The notes under the pieces: model-generated
Seen by the model: only the letters and a program-made list of their open reading frames with translations
The model's database searches: none
What the model was told of the DNA's origin: nothing
Translations under genes and position numbers: made by a program
Assembly (NCBI GenBank): GCA_963709075.1
Contig: CAVPUY010000005.1
Span: forward strand, 558,001-622,000
DNA: 64,000 bases
Origin: Palsa-506 sp963709075
GTDB taxonomy: Bacteria > Actinomycetota > Actinomycetes > Streptosporangiales > Streptosporangiaceae
Direction of reading: 5' to 3'
Part shown: piece by piece, positions 37,015 to 47,456 of the stretch
How the letters are laid out: the number at the start of each line of letters is the position of its first letter
Numbering within the stretch: position 1 is the stretch's first letter

Positions 37015-38158
37015 CTAGACGCCAAGGCCGCGGCCGATGATCTCTTTCATGATCTCGGTGGTGCCGCCGAAGATCGTCTGCACCCGGCCGTCGGCGAACG
37101 CGCGCGCAACAGGGTACTCGCGCATGTAACCGTAGCCGCCGTGCAGCTGCACGCAGCGGTCCACGATGCGGTTGCACAGCTCGGTATCCCACCACTTCAG
37201 CATCGACGCGTCCTCGTTCGACAGCAGGCCGGCGACATGCTCGGTGACCGCGCGGTCGGTGAAGGCCCGCGCTACCGCCAGCTCGGTCGCCATCTCGGCC
37301 AGCACGAACCGGTTGTACTGGAAACGCCCGATCGGCCGGCCGAAGGCCTGCCGCTGCTTGCAGTACTCCAGCGTCTGCTCGAAGATGCACTCCGCCGCGG
37401 CCAGCGCCGTCGCGCCGATCGCGACCCGCTCGCGGGGCAGGTTCTGCATCAGCGCGACGAAGCCGCTGCCCTCGTCCCCCAGCAAGTTCGCCGCCGGAAC
37501 CCTGACGTCGCTGAAGAACAGCTCCGCCGTGTCCTGGGCATGCATGCCGACCTTATCCAGGTTCCGGCCGCGTTCGAAGCCTGCCATCCCGCGCTCGACC
37601 ACGAGCAGGCTGATCCCCTGGTGGCCGGCCTCGGGATCGGTGCGCGCGACGACGATCACCAGGTCACTGAGCAGCCCGTTGGAGATGAACGTCTTCTGCC
37701 CGGTCAGCACGTAGTGGTCGCCGTCCCGCACCGCCGACGTGCGGAATCCCCTGCAGGTCGCTGCCCGCGCCTGGCTCGCTCATCGCGATCGCCGTGATGA
37801 GCTCGCCGGAGCAGTACCCGGGCAGCCAGCGTTCGCGCTGCTCGGGGCTGGCCTGCCGGAGCAGGTACTGGCCGTTGATGTCGTTGTGCACGGAGAACCC
37901 CGGGCCGTGCGCTCCGGCCCTGGCCAGTTCTTCGTTCAGGATCAGGTAGTACGTGTAGTCCGGGTTCCCGCCGCCGCCGTACTTCTCGTCCACGTCGATG
38001 CCGAGCAGGCCAGCCCGGCCGGCCGCGAGCCAGACGTCACGCGAGACCACCCCGTCGCGCTCCCACTGCTCGTGGTACGGCGTGATCTCCTTCGCGATGA
38101 AGGAGCGGACCATTTCCCTGAACGCGTCGTGCTCGCTGCTGAAGATCTCGCGCCGCAT
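37015..38158 (-). CDS. Acyl-CoA dehydrogenase, frameshifted
   Basis: An FAD enzyme that introduces a 2,3 double bond into acyl-CoA. N-terminal part: FREMVRSFIAKEITPYHEQW, AIAMSEPGAGSDLQGI. C-terminal part: VLTGQKTFISNG, RQAFGRPIGRFQ, VQLHGGYGYMREYPVARAF. One extra base near 37745 breaks the frame; without it DLQGIRTSAVRDGDHYVLTG reads through and the protein is 380 residues, normal for the family. The position of the MCAD-type catalytic Glu is Gly (IFGGTTEIM), as in long-chain and isovaleryl-type enzymes. It precedes the diiron protein gene on the same strand. Confidence 0.92.
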
Positions 38159-38270
38159 CCCCGTCTCCCAGATCTGTCCGCCTCTGCAGGCGAAGGTAGC
38201 ACCTGTTTGACTGTTCAGTCCGGGGCGCTGGTCAGGCCCTCGCTAACCGGCGCGCGCCGCCCGGGAAGGC

Positions 38271-38789
38271 TCAGGCGGCGGTTGACTTGGCCAGGTATGC
38301 GGCCCATTGCGGATCGCCGTCGTGCGCGGCGCCGATCAGCCGCCAGTGCGCGCCGCGAGGCACAGCGGGCACGCAGCGCAGGCTCCAGCCAAGTTCCTCG
38401 ATCAGCCGGTCGGCCTTGCCGTGGTTGCATTTCGTGCAGGACGCGACGCAGTTCTCCCAGGCATGCATGCCGCCGCGGCTGCGCGGCACCACGTGATCGA
38501 TGGTCTCCGCCTTGGTGCCGCAGTAGGCACACAGGTAGTTGTCCCGGCGCATCAGCGCGGCCCTGGTGAGCGGCACCCGGCTGCGGTACGGCACCCGCAC
38601 GTAGCGGCGCAGCTTGATCACCGACGGGGCGGCCAGCCTGGCCGACGCGGAGCGCAGCACCCGGCCTTCGGCGTCCTCGTGCACGACCTCGGCCTTCTCG
38701 CCGAGCACTAGGCACACGGCCCTGGGCAGGCAGACCGTGGTCAGCGGCTCATACGTGATGTTGAGCAGCAGTACCCGACGCACGCGCAC
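38271..38789 (-). CDS. HNH endonuclease family protein
   Basis: A 172-residue protein with a complete HNH/zinc-knuckle fold: YLCAYCGTKAETIDHVVPRS, GMHAWENCVASCTKCNHGKAD. The N-terminal RRVLLLNITYEPLTTVCLPR is shared by a widespread actinobacterial HNH family. The role is unknown; it is not linked here to phage or restriction genes. GTG 38789 is the first start. Confidence 0.88.
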   Translation of the reverse strand: MRVRRVLLLNITYEPLTTVCLPRAVCLVLGEKAEVVHEDAEGRVLRSASARLAAPSVIKLRRYVRVPYRSRVPLTRAALMRRDNYLCAYCGTKAETIDHVVPRSRGGMHAWENCVASCTKCNHGKADRLIEELGWSLRCVPAVPRGAHWRLIGAAHDGDPQWAAYLAKSTAA

Positions 38790-39120
38790 CTCCCGCCGGA
38801 TGCGCCGCTCCCGCAGCCGCAGCGCCCGTGACCAGTGTGATTGCCGGACGGCCCGTCCGACAACTCAATAGCGTAACGGGACCGGCCGCCGGTGGCACGT
38901 ACCAGGCGCCCGCCGGGCCGCTGATGCGGGTGGCCGTGGAGCCCGGCCATGACGACTGCGTACCCCCCCGCATCTTGAGCGGAACAGCAGGAGATTATTA
39001 ACGGGAACCCCGTCGCCGGTCCACGCCGCTGGCCGGATGAGCCCGCCAGCTGGTCGGCCCGTACCCCCTGGCTGACCAGCCAGGATGTGCGCTTCGCCGG
39101 TACCTGGCTGCGGTGCGGCC
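38790..39120. other. Intergenic region, no gene seen
   Basis: This 331-bp gap upstream of the HNH gene and downstream of the XRE gene has only shadow frames. It includes a short AT-rich stretch (about 38986-39003). No hairpin or operator was recognised. Confidence 0.5.
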
Positions 39121-41299
39121 TCAGGCTGTGCGGAGCGTGCGGGTGAATAAGCCGGCCCGGAGCGCCTCCCGGTAATCGCTCAGCGCCGGCAGCCGCACGT
39201 GCCTGGCCGCAACGGTCTCCCCGAGCCCGCGGGCGGCACGCCGGACGATCTCGGTCCGGTGCTGGCGGGGCATGCTGGCGAGGGCGTCCCGGCCGAGCCG
39301 CAGCGCCTGCTCCGGCTCGTCGGCCTCGGCCAGGCAGCGCGCCTCGCCGAACATGACCAGGGCCCGGTCGAGGAACTCGGCTGGGGAGTAAAGCCGCAGC
39401 GCGTGCGCGAACGCCCGGGTCGCGCCCTGGTAGTCGCCCAGGGTCACCAGGGCATCCCCCTCGTGGAAGAACAACTGGCGCTCGGTGTAGCCGAACGCGG
39501 TGTCGGCGCTGTCGGCCGCAGATAGCTCGCTGAGCGCGTCGCGGGCCCGGTCGATCATGCCCCTGACCCGGTCAAGTGCCTCCCGGCGGCCGCGGCCGGC
39601 CAGCCGGGCCAGCGCCCGCGCCTCGATGACCGGAGCGATGACCCCGGCCACGCACGGATTGCGGCCGGCCAGGTCAGTCCCGGCCCGGGCCAACGCCGCC
39701 GCTTCGCGCGGATCGCCGTAATAGAGCGGCACCAGCGCCTCGCGGGCCGTCACCCAGGCACGGAGCCGCCGGTCGCCGGTCTCGTCCGCTGCCGTCCGCG
39801 CGGTGCGGAAGAACGACCTGGCCAGCCGCTGGTCGCCCACGTCGATCATGGCCATCCCGGTCAGGCGCGGCTAGCTGACCGGCGAGCCGGCAGAGCCGCT
39901 CCGCGCACTCGATGGGCTGGCGCTCCGCGCACATCCGGCGGATGTCGCCGAGGTCAAGTAGTACATCGCAGAGCAGCCGCAGCGGTGGCTCCGTCATGTA
40001 CTGCGCGCCGTAGCCTGCGGTGACCTCCTCCCACTGATCGAGCATCGTCACCGAGACGCTCCGGCCGAGCAGCGCGCCGTCAAGCTGGCGCCGGACGCGG
40101 TCAGCGGCACCGAAGAAGTTGCTGTCCGCGGCTGCCGTGACGTCCGTCATCAGCATCAGCAGCATGCCGCGAAGGGCATCCCCGGCGTCCGGGCCACCAG
40201 GGCGGCCAGGCTCCGCGAGACCGCCATCCTCCGCGAGACCGCCAGGCTCCACCAGACCGCCATCATCCGCGAGACCGCCAGGCTCCGCCGGGCCGCCAGG
40301 CTCCGCGAGGCCGCCAGCATTCGCGAGGCCGCCAGCGTTGACGAGGCCGCCAGCGCTCGCGAGGCCGCCAGCGCTCGCGAGGCCGCCAGCGCTCGCGAGG
40401 CCGCCAGCGCTCGCGAGGCCGCCAGCACTCGGGAGACCGCCAGCACTCGGGAGACCGCCAGCACTCGGGAGACCGCCAGCACTCGGGAGACCGCCAGCAC
40501 TCGGGAGACCGCCAGCACTCGGGAGACCGCCAGCACTCGGGAGACCGCCAGCACTCGGGAGGCGGCCAGTCCCGGCGGCATGCGCACGGCCGCAGAAGCA
40601 CCGGCCCTGGTAGCCGAGATCCTGCGGATCCGCGCCGTAGACGGCACACAGGTAGTGCAGGTACTCGGGGCCCGGGCGCTTCTGCCCGCTTTCGTAGGCG
40701 GAAAGCAAGGTCTCGCTGAACCGGGGGATGTTCCGCCCTTCGGCCTCGTACCTCGCCCGCACTTGCGCGACGACGTCAGCCAGGGCGATCCCGAGCGCGA
40801 GCCGGTAGGCGCGGATCCAGGTCGTACCGTAGGCGGGCGTGCACTCCCGGCAGATGACGGCGGCGATCGCCGACGGGTTTTCCCCGGCGACGGTCCCGCG
40901 GGCCCTGATCTCGCGGGCCAGCGCGACTTCGTTGCGGGGATCGCCGGAGTCGCGGGCCCGCGGCCCGGCGACAGCCAGGCCGGGAACGGCCGGATCAGGG
41001 ACGGCGGCGCCAGGGACTGCCGGATCAGGGCCCGCCGGGCCAGGAACCGCCGGGCCAGGAACCGCCGGGCCAGGAACCGCCGGGCCAGGAACCGCCGGGC
41101 CAGGAACCGCCGGGCCAGGAACCGCCGGGCCAGGAACCGCCGGGCCAGGAACCGCCGGGCCACGGACCGCCGGGCCAGGAACCGCCGGCTGACGGACCGG
41201 CGGCCTGGCCAGCTGGGCGGCCATGGCGGCCGTGGCGGCCGGCCGCCTTTTGCGGCTGGTCCGCGGGTCGGAAGCTAACTGCCGCTGTTCGCCGGGCAT
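39121..41299 (-). CDS. XRE regulator with tandem-repeat domains, frameshifted
   Basis: A protein of about 725 residues after repair. The order is: basic start; about eleven AVPGP pentads; an HTH-like domain (ALADVVAQVRARYEAEGRN, ETLLSAYESGQKRPGPEYLH, CAVYGADPQDLGYQG); twenty LPSAGG-type hexads; then a helical, TPR-like C-terminus (YYGDPREAAALARAGTDLAG, LVTLGDYQGATRAFAHALRL). The HTH-plus-TPR layout is common among streptomycete regulators; the two repeat blocks are not. An extra base near 39865 shifts the frame, and removing it joins LAGQLAA to LTGMAMIDVGDQRLARSFF. Targets are unknown. The stand-alone 39121-39855 part could also be mistaken for a separate gene. Confidence 0.75.
40207..40566. 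repeat. Twenty 18-bp tandem repeats (coding)
   Basis: Exactly twenty 18-bp units starting CAGCACTCGGGAGACCGC run from 40207 to 40566. The eight units nearest 40566 are almost identical (LPSAGG), the next four read LASAGG, and the rest diverge towards 40207 (LAEPGG, LADDGG). The gradient suggests recent expansion at one end. The period keeps the XRE gene in frame. Confidence 0.95.
41026..41190. repeat. Eleven 15-bp tandem repeats (coding)
   Basis: Eleven 15-bp units of CAGGAACCGCCGGGC, at least eight of them identical, encode the AVPGP pentads near the N-terminus of the XRE protein. The array ends in diverged units on both sides. Confidence 0.95.
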
Positions 41300-41465
41300 T
41301 CGGGCCCCCCTTCCGGCCAGGGATCACATGTCCCAGCACGAACTGTTCTCACAGATTGTAATTTACATGTTGCTCTCCGTTAATTTAACTGGGGTAGTCT
41401 CACCCGATAACGCCGTTTGCACGGCTAACGCTGCGCTGGATCACAGAATGCGCGCAGCAGGCCAG

Positions 41466-41521
41466 CCCGGTGATCAAGGAGTTCAACGGCATAGAACCCG
41501 TTGAACTCCTTGATCACCGGG
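41466..41521. repeat. 24-bp perfect inverted repeat (hairpin)
   Basis: Arms at 41466-41489 and 41498-41521 are perfectly complementary over 24 bp around an 8-base loop (CATAGAAC). The arm begins CCCGGTGATCAAGGAGTTCA. The downstream side has no T tract on either strand. It sits between the divergent XRE and MscS genes, where a terminator is not expected. An operator, an mRNA leader structure or a relic of mobile DNA are all possible. Confidence 0.9.
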
Positions 41522-41541
41522 TTCCAAGGGCCGGAGGAGGC

Positions 41542-41581
41542 GGCTGGCTAGCGGAGGCGGGGGCTGGCTAGCGGAGGCGGG
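41542..41581. repeat. Two 20-bp direct repeats
   Basis: GGCTGGCTAGCGGAGGCGGG is present twice in tandem at 41542 and 41562, just beyond the 24-bp inverted repeat and 220 bp upstream of the mscS start. Confidence 0.85.
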
Positions 41582-41801
41582 GGGCTAGCCGTTGCCTCGC
41601 AGCCGCAGCCTTCACCTGACCACGCCGTTCGGGTGGAAACGCGGCGGTGCGGGAGCGCTCGGCGGCCGACGGCGGCCTGGCCGCTGGCCCGCCGAACAGC
41701 TAGGCCGCTGCACTGCCGCGGGCCGGCCCAAGCGCGGGATCGGGCGCCGGCCATGCCCGGCGCCGGCGACTATGGGAAATCGTCGCCGAAAGGAACCAGT
41801 C

Positions 41802-43031
41802 GTGTATTCCGCCGTGTCTCACGCTGCCCTCGCCGCCGCGGCCCTGAGCCTGCCGGCCCATCCGTCAGCGAACACGCTTGAAACCGCCTGCAAGTCCAGC
41901 CCTGGCATCGCGTGCAGATTCATCTGGGATGTCACGCACAACATCAGGGCTGCGGACCTGACGAACGTTTACTTCGCCGGCCCGGCGCAGATGGTCGCAC
42001 GGATCGGGTTCGTCCTGCTGATCGCGGTGCTGCTCCGGATCGCCGCGCACCGGGTCATCCGCAGGATCACCGCCCGCGCGAGCGAGAACGCGGCGGCCCG
42101 CGGCGACCGGGCCGACGGCGCCGTCGGCGAGCGGCGCAATCCCCGCGCCAACGCCCTCGGCTCGGTCCTCAGCAACGCCGCGTCAGTCACCATCTTCGGT
42201 ATCGCTGTCGCCATCATCCTCGGCGACATGGGGGTCAACCTGGCCCCGATACTGGCCAGCGCCGGGGTACTCGGCGTGGCTATCGGGTTCGGCGCGCAGA
42301 ACCTGGTGCAGGATTTCCTGGCGGGCATCTTCATGCTGCTCGAGGATCAGTACGGTGTCGGCGACGTCATCGCCGTCGGCACTATCACCGGGACGGTTGA
42401 GGCGGTCAGCCTGCGGATCACCCGGATTCGGGACGTGAATGGCGTCCTGTGGCATATCCGCAATGGCACCATCAGCCAGGCAGGCAACGAGTCGCAGGGC
42501 TGGGCCCGCGCCATTGTCGACTTCCCGGTCGGCTACGACAGGGACATACCGCGGGTGCGGCGGCTCATGACGACGACGGCTGCGGACATGTGGCAGGAGC
42601 CGGACTGGCATGGGGTCATCCTGGAGGAACCCCAGGTCTGGGGCGTGCAGGAACTGTCCACCGACCAGATAGTCGTCCGGCTGGCGGCAAGAACGGCGCC
42701 GCAGCGCCAGTGGGAGGTTGCCAGGGAACTCAGGGAGCGGATGAAGTCAGCCCTGGACGATCCAGCCGACGGTGATCAGGCGCTCGGCCCGGGCAGCAAC
42801 GGCCCGCTCGATGACGGCCCAGCCGGCGCCAGCCCAGCCGCTTACCCGTCCGGCGCTGGCCCGGCTCGCGGCCCGCTCGATGACGGCCCAGCCGGCGCCA
42901 GCCCAGCCGCTTACCCGTCCGGCGCTGGCCCGGCTCGCGGCCCAGTCGGCGCCCGTCCAGCCGGCGCCAGCCCAGCCGCTTACCCGTCCGGCGCTGTCCC
43001 GGCTCGCGGCCCAGCCGGCCCGGCCAGGTAA
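41802..43031 (+). CDS. Small-conductance mechanosensitive channel (MscS family)
   Basis: A 409-residue channel that releases solutes on hypo-osmotic shock. After an N-terminal hydrophobic segment and a helix (MVARIGFVLLIAVLLRIAAH) come the MscS core helices IFGIAVAIILGDMGV and APILASAGVLGVAIGFGAQN, the latter the pore-lining TM3, followed by LVQDFLAGIFMLLEDQYGVG and a beta domain. GTG 41802 was chosen for its ribosome site (AAAGGA). The C-terminal 75 residues are a Pro/Ala/Gly tail of three 23-residue repeats, not found in typical MscS. Confidence 0.88.
   Translation: MYSAVSHAALAAAALSLPAHPSANTLETACKSSPGIACRFIWDVTHNIRAADLTNVYFAGPAQMVARIGFVLLIAVLLRIAAHRVIRRITARASENAAARGDRADGAVGERRNPRANALGSVLSNAASVTIFGIAVAIILGDMGVNLAPILASAGVLGVAIGFGAQNLVQDFLAGIFMLLEDQYGVGDVIAVGTITGTVEAVSLRITRIRDVNGVLWHIRNGTISQAGNESQGWARAIVDFPVGYDRDIPRVRRLMTTTAADMWQEPDWHGVILEEPQVWGVQELSTDQIVVRLAARTAPQRQWEVARELRERMKSALDDPADGDQALGPGSNGPLDDGPAGASPAAYPSGAGPARGPLDDGPAGASPAAYPSGAGPARGPVGARPAGASPAAYPSGAVPARGPAGPAR
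42801..43007. repeat. Three 69-bp tandem repeats (coding)
   Basis: Units at 42801, 42870 and 42939, 69 bp each, encode GPLDDGPAGASPAAYPSGAG plus PAR in the tail of the MscS protein. The first two are nearly identical and the third has diverged at its start (GPVGARP). The period preserves the frame. Confidence 0.92.
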
Positions 43032-43047
43032 TACGCTGGGCCAAGCC

Positions 43048-43476
43048 ATGAGTGAATCAACGGAGCTGAGCCTCTACGAGGCAGTGGGCGGCGAGGAGAC
43101 CTTCCGCCGCCTGGTGCACAGGTTCTACCAGGGGGTCGCCGAGGATCCGGAACTCCGCGCTGTCTACCCGAGCCGTGATCTCGGCCCTGCCGAGGAGCAT
43201 CTGCGGCTCTTCCTGATCCAGTACTGGGGCGGCCCGGGAACCTACAACGAGCTGCGCGGTCACCCCCGGCTGCGGATGCGCCATGCGCACTTCGCGATCG
43301 GCGAGGCCGAGCGCGACGCCTGGCTGCGGCATATGCGCGCGGCGATGGATGACCTGGCCCTGGACGAGGCGCTTGACCGGCAGCTATGGGACTACCTCGT
43401 GATGGCGGCCCACAGCCTGGTCAACCAGCCATCGGGGACAGGCCGCGGCCCCGACCTCGGGCTCACTCCAGCCTGA
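43048..43476 (+). CDS. glbO: Group II truncated hemoglobin (TrHbO)
   Basis: A 142-residue 2-on-2 globin that binds oxygen or detoxifies reactive oxygen and nitrogen species. YEAVGGEETFRRLVHRFYQG, the proximal-His segment RLRMRHAHFAIGEAERDAWL and YWGGPGTYNELRGHPRL are characteristic; Trp in RDAWL is typical of group II. ATG 43048 lies 17 bp after the mscS stop, so the two may be co-transcribed. Confidence 0.93.
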   Translation: MSESTELSLYEAVGGEETFRRLVHRFYQGVAEDPELRAVYPSRDLGPAEEHLRLFLIQYWGGPGTYNELRGHPRLRMRHAHFAIGEAERDAWLRHMRAAMDDLALDEALDRQLWDYLVMAAHSLVNQPSGTGRGPDLGLTPA

Positions 43477-43538
43477 GCAGGGCCGCAGCCGCCGATCACC
43501 GGTCAAGCGGCGGCCCGGCCGGCTTTCAGGACGAGCCG

Positions 43539-45203
<1,665 letters not shown>

Positions 45204-45300
45204 GTACTCAAGGGTAGGGGCAGGGGTATGCGGTTTGGCCAGCCGGCACCAGAAGCGGCGCCAGGACCGTGCCCAGCCGGGATGACGGCGGCCCGGAGGG

Positions 45301-45330
45301 CTGACCCGCCCGCCCGGGCGGGCGGGTCAG
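45301..45330. terminator. 30-bp perfect palindrome, probable terminator
   Basis: A 30-bp perfect palindrome, arm CTGACCCGCCCGCCC, between the stop of the ssb gene and the start of ettA, both on the minus strand. It can form a very stable GC-only stem. It lacks a T run, as is common for actinobacterial terminators. It would end ssb transcription before ettA. Confidence 0.6.
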
Positions 45331-45362
45331 CCGCGATCAGGCTCGTCAAGGGCACCCGGCAA

Positions 45363-45463
45363 GCCGAACGCACTCCGGCCACCCGGGCAAGCCGAACGCA
45401 CTCCGGCCACCCGGGCAACCCGAACGCACTCCGGCCACCCGGGCAACCCGAGCGCACTCCGGT
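45363..45463. repeat. 28-bp tandem repeats, nearly four copies
   Basis: Units start at 45363, 45391, 45419 and 45447 with period 28; the unit begins GCCGAACGCACTCCGGCCAC. The last copy is truncated. They are intergenic, between ssb and ettA, next to the 30-bp palindrome. Confidence 0.92.
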
Positions 45464-45484
45464 AGCGCTGGGCCGTGGCCCGGC

Positions 45485-46168
45485 TCAGAAGGGCGCGGAA
45501 ACCGCTCCTGCCTCGTCCTCCGCCAGCGCAGCGATCGCATTCTCGTCGAAGATGTCGTCGGCCGCCGGCCCGTCGCCGCCGCTGCCGCTGTCCGGCACCG
45601 GGACCGCAGTGCCCGCGCCGTCGGGCACAGCGCTCGCGCCGTCCGGCGCGGAACCGTCGGCGATCCCGCTGCTGCCTGAGTCGGCCCCGTCGCCACGGCG
45701 GAATCCGTCGTCGCCCGGCAGGCTGCTCGTGCCGAACCCGCCGGCCGGCCGATCAGGTCCCGCCTGATCGGCCGCCATCTGGTCAGCGGCGGTTTCGCCA
45801 GGAGCCCGCTTGGTCCGCTGGAAGTGAGCGGCGCCCTTGGACATGTCATGCCCGATGGAGCTGGCATCCACCTCGACGACGATCCTCGTCGTGCCGTCCT
45901 TCTCGTAGGGCCGGACGGACAGGCGCCCCTTCACGACCACGGGATCGCCCTTGCGGATGCACAATGCCACGTTGTCGGCCAGCTTGCGCCAGCAGATCAC
46001 CGTGACATATGACGTAAAACCGTCGGTCCACTCGCCAGTGGTGCGGTCAATATGCCGGGGGGTCCAGGCAACCCGCATCGACACCTTGGTCGCGCCCGAA
46101 GTGGTTGTCCAGAAGCTTGGCTGGGTGGCCACGTATCCCGTCAGGCTCACCTGCGCCTCATTGGCCAT
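45485..46168 (-). CDS. ssb: Single-stranded DNA-binding protein, long-tailed paralogue
   Basis: A 227-residue OB-fold protein: VSLTGYVATQPSFWTTTSGA, RVAWTPRHIDR, TDGFTSYVTVICWRKLADN and IRKGDPVVVKGRLSVRPYEK. The conserved core ends near residue 115; the remaining half is acidic, Gly/Ser/Asp-rich and ends DEAGAVSAPF instead of the usual DDDIPF-type tip that recruits repair proteins. It is probably an accessory SSB (SsbB-like), not the essential copy near rpsF. It stands alone between two hairpins. Confidence 0.88.
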   Translation of the reverse strand: MANEAQVSLTGYVATQPSFWTTTSGATKVSMRVAWTPRHIDRTTGEWTDGFTSYVTVICWRKLADNVALCIRKGDPVVVKGRLSVRPYEKDGTTRIVVEVDASSIGHDMSKGAAHFQRTKRAPGETAADQMAADQAGPDRPAGGFGTSSLPGDDGFRRGDGADSGSSGIADGSAPDGASAVPDGAGTAVPVPDSGSGGDGPAADDIFDENAIAALAEDEAGAVSAPF

Positions 46169-46288
46169 CGTCGTCCTCCTGAGATCGGCTGGGACGAGGC
46201 GCCGTCCGCGCCCCGCGCCTCAGCGCCGGCAGCACTGTGCCGCCTGGCTGGCTTCCAAGGTCGCGTGTCAGGCCCGGATGACGCATCC

Positions 46289-46324
46289 GCCGGCCAGCTG
46301 CCTGTGGACAGGCAGCTGGCCGGC
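46289..46324. terminator. 17-bp-arm hairpin, probable terminator
   Basis: Arms 46289-46305 and 46308-46324 are perfectly complementary with only two bases between them; the arm is GCCGGCCAGCTGCCTGT. It lies between the protease stop and the ssb start on the minus strand, the expected place for a terminator of the protease gene. No T tract. Confidence 0.6.
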
Positions 46325-46415
46325 CGCGTCCTGTGGACCGCGGCTTTGAATTGCGGCCGCCAGATGAGAAACTGTGCGGCCGCACTCGGCCGCAAGCCGG
46401 GCGGACCGGCCGCGG

Positions 46416-47360
46416 TCAGGCGGCGATCAGCTCAGCAGGCTCGGCGATCACGTCGACCAGCGCGCCGTTGCGCATCACCGTGACGGCCAGCGGCCGCCCG
46501 ATCGCCTCGCCGAACATCAGCCGCTGTAGATCCTGCGCGGACGTGACCGGATGGTCGGCCGCGGCGAGCAGCAAGTCGCCCACCCGGATGCCCGCCCGAG
46601 CCGCCGGGCCGTCCGGAACGACCTCCGCCACCCGGAGCCCGCTGGTGCGGCCGAAACGCTCCTGCAGCTGGGCGCTCAGCGGCGCGGGCATCGTGACGAG
46701 TCCCAGGTAGGCGCGCCTGACCCGGCCATCCCGCATGAGCGCCGCGATGATCCGCCGTGTTGTCGCGTTGACCGGCACGGCGAGCCCGAGACCGATTCCG
46801 GCCACGGCGGTATTGATTCCGACCACCCGGGACCGCGCGTCCGCCAGCGCACCGCCGGAATTTCCCGGGTTCAGCGCGGCATCCGTCTGGATCACGTCCT
46901 CAACCAGCCGGGCTGCCGACCCGCTCCGGGTCGGCAGCGAGCGGCCTAGCGCGCTGACCACGCCGGCGGTAACCGAGCCCGCCAGGCCAAGCGGGCTGCC
47001 GACGGCCACCACGAGCTGGCCCACGGCCAGGTGGTCCGCCTCGCCGAGCTCGGCGGGCGGCGGCGTCGGGCCGCCAGCGCGGACCACGGCAAGATCGGAG
47101 AGCGCGTCCGCACCGACCACGGTGAAGGCGGCCGTAGTGCCATCGGAGAACAGCGCTGTCCCCCCGTGCGCCCGGCCGACGACATGCGCGTTCGTCAGCA
47201 GGAACCCGTCGCCGGTGTAGACGACTGCCGAGCCCAGGCCTTCTCCGCCACCGCGGGCGCCGGCCCGCGGGACGCGCAGGCTGGCCACCTTGGGCGTGAG
47301 GGTTGCCGCCACCTCGGTCACGATCTGCGAATACGCGTCGAGTGGCGAGTCCGCTGTCAT
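46416..47360 (-). CDS. S1C (DegP/HtrA-type) serine protease with PDZ domain, no signal peptide
   Basis: A 314-residue trypsin-fold protease. The triad is visible: His in LLTNAHVVGRAHGG, Asp in ALSDLAVVRAGG and Ser in DAALNPGNSGGALADARS. A single PDZ domain follows (VAEVVPDGPAARAGIRVGDL). ATG 47360 is fixed by GGAGG five bases upstream. There is no signal peptide or membrane helix, unlike most DegP or PepD proteins, so it appears to be cytosolic or to leave by another route. The substrate is unknown. Confidence 0.87.
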   Translation of the reverse strand: MTADSPLDAYSQIVTEVAATLTPKVASLRVPRAGARGGGEGLGSAVVYTGDGFLLTNAHVVGRAHGGTALFSDGTTAAFTVVGADALSDLAVVRAGGPTPPPAELGEADHLAVGQLVVAVGSPLGLAGSVTAGVVSALGRSLPTRSGSAARLVEDVIQTDAALNPGNSGGALADARSRVVGINTAVAGIGLGLAVPVNATTRRIIAALMRDGRVRRAYLGLVTMPAPLSAQLQERFGRTSGLRVAEVVPDGPAARAGIRVGDLLLAAADHPVTSAQDLQRLMFGEAIGRPLAVTVMRNGALVDVIAEPAELIAA

Positions 47361-47384
47361 GCCGTCCTCCAAGGGTCTTTGGAT

Positions 47385-47419
47385 TACAACATTACAGCGC
47401 TACACGTGCAATACAACAT
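47385..47419 (-). promoter_or_regulatory. AT-rich promoter with two TACAACAT repeats
   Basis: Upstream of the protease gene an AT-rich island holds, on the minus strand, TTGTAT (47416-47411), 16 bp and TAATGT (47394-47389). TACAACAT occurs on the plus strand at 47385 and 47412, 27 bp apart, close to three helical turns, as expected for paired binding sites of a regulator. Confidence 0.4.
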
Positions 47420-47456
47420 GCGGAGCCCGCGGCCAGCCCGCAGCCAGCGGAGCGGG

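Noticed and set aside
40207..40566. The 18-bp array as a CRISPR
   Set aside because: Units are directly adjacent with no spacers and encode an in-frame peptide repeat.
40119..41192. Long plus-strand open frames opposite the XRE gene
   Set aside because: They are products of the 15- and 18-bp repeats, which lack stops in every frame; only the minus frame has recognisable domains.
41466..41521. The 24-bp inverted repeat as an insertion-sequence end
   Set aside because: No transposase, no second copy and no target-site duplication could be seen in the window.
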